Source of the DNA: Brachybacterium sp.
Lineage (GTDB): Bacteria > Actinomycetota > Actinomycetes > Actinomycetales > Dermabacteraceae
DNA length: 5,840 bases
Direction: 5' to 3'
NCBI GenBank assembly: GCA_030451965.1
Contig: JAKDNE010000215.1
Location: 1-5,840 of the forward strand
Positions within the stretch are counted from its first letter, which is position 1. Each line of letters starts with the position of its first letter. The notes beneath the pieces were generated by a model, which was not told the origin of the DNA, did no database searches, and was given only the letters and a program-made list of their open reading frames with translations. Below, in pieces: positions 5,718 through 5,840 of this stretch. A program made the translations under genes and the position numbers.

Positions 5718-5840
5718 CAGCGGCATTAGGGATGCCGTCGACGAGAGCAGCCGAGGCGGCCGCGGCCCGGTCCTGGTGGATCGAGCATCTCGGTGCCGCC
5801 GCGGACCCTGCCGGCACCTGGCGCCCCGGCCCCACGCGCG
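5714..5840 (+). CDS. Start of an unrecognised protein, third gene of the rightward operon, cut by the window edge
   Basis: An open frame begins with GTG at 5714-5716, overlapping the previous stop as GTGA, the same 4-base arrangement as the two ATGA junctions in this window. It stays open for 42 codons to the edge. The visible part is Ala-rich and contains RSWWIEHLGAAADP at about residues 19-32 (counting from the GTG); I do not recognise a family. An ATG in the same frame at 5732 is an alternative start. Neither start has a good ribosome binding site, so the GTG would depend on translational coupling. The gene call rests on the overlap pattern and the open frame. If real, it probably belongs to the same pathway. 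Confidence 0.5.
   Translation, partial: MTAALGMPSTRAAEAAAARSWWIEHLGAAADPAGTWRPGPTR

Overview
The window is high-GC bacterial DNA with G/C-rich third codon positions, good AGGAG-type ribosome binding sites and genes overlapping by 4 bases. This suggests an actinobacterium, possibly of the Micrococcales. That is inferred from composition and style; no marker gene is present.

Layout, left to right. (1) 1-242, minus: the start of a sugar-phosphate isomerase/deaminase of the glucosamine-6-phosphate deaminase superfamily, running off the left edge. (2) 243-479: its control region, with a well-formed promoter, a LacI-type operator at 311-324 and, beyond that, a GC-rich hairpin that follows the next gene. 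(3) 480-1490, minus: a LacI-family repressor. (4) 1590-2573 and 2570-3601, minus: two Gfo/Idh/MocA-family NAD(P)-dependent oxidoreductases overlapping by ATGA. (5) 3602-3819: a divergent control region with two more copies of the same operator. (6) 3820-4686 and 4683-5717, plus: two further Gfo/Idh/MocA oxidoreductases, again overlapping by ATGA. (7) 5714-5840, plus: the start of an unrecognised open frame whose GTG overlaps the previous stop by 4 bases; it runs off the right edge.

The genes look like one small sugar-catabolism regulon. All three intergenic operators share GCAAnCGnTTGC, an inverted repeat with the central CG typical of LacI-family sites, and the only regulator gene in view is a LacI-family protein. 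One operator sits at the promoter of the isomerase gene. The other two each fit one arm of the divergent oxidoreductase promoters. The repressor lies downstream of the leftward oxidoreductase pair and may be partly transcribed with it. Four co-regulated oxidoreductases with three different active-site signatures, plus a divergent deaminase/isomerase-like protein, suggest stepwise oxidation, reduction or epimerisation of an unusual sugar, glycoside, inositol or amino sugar. The substrate cannot be read from the sequence, and any transporter must lie outside the window.

No RNA genes, insertion sequences, CRISPR arrays or phage genes were seen. No gene-free stretch exceeds 300 bases.
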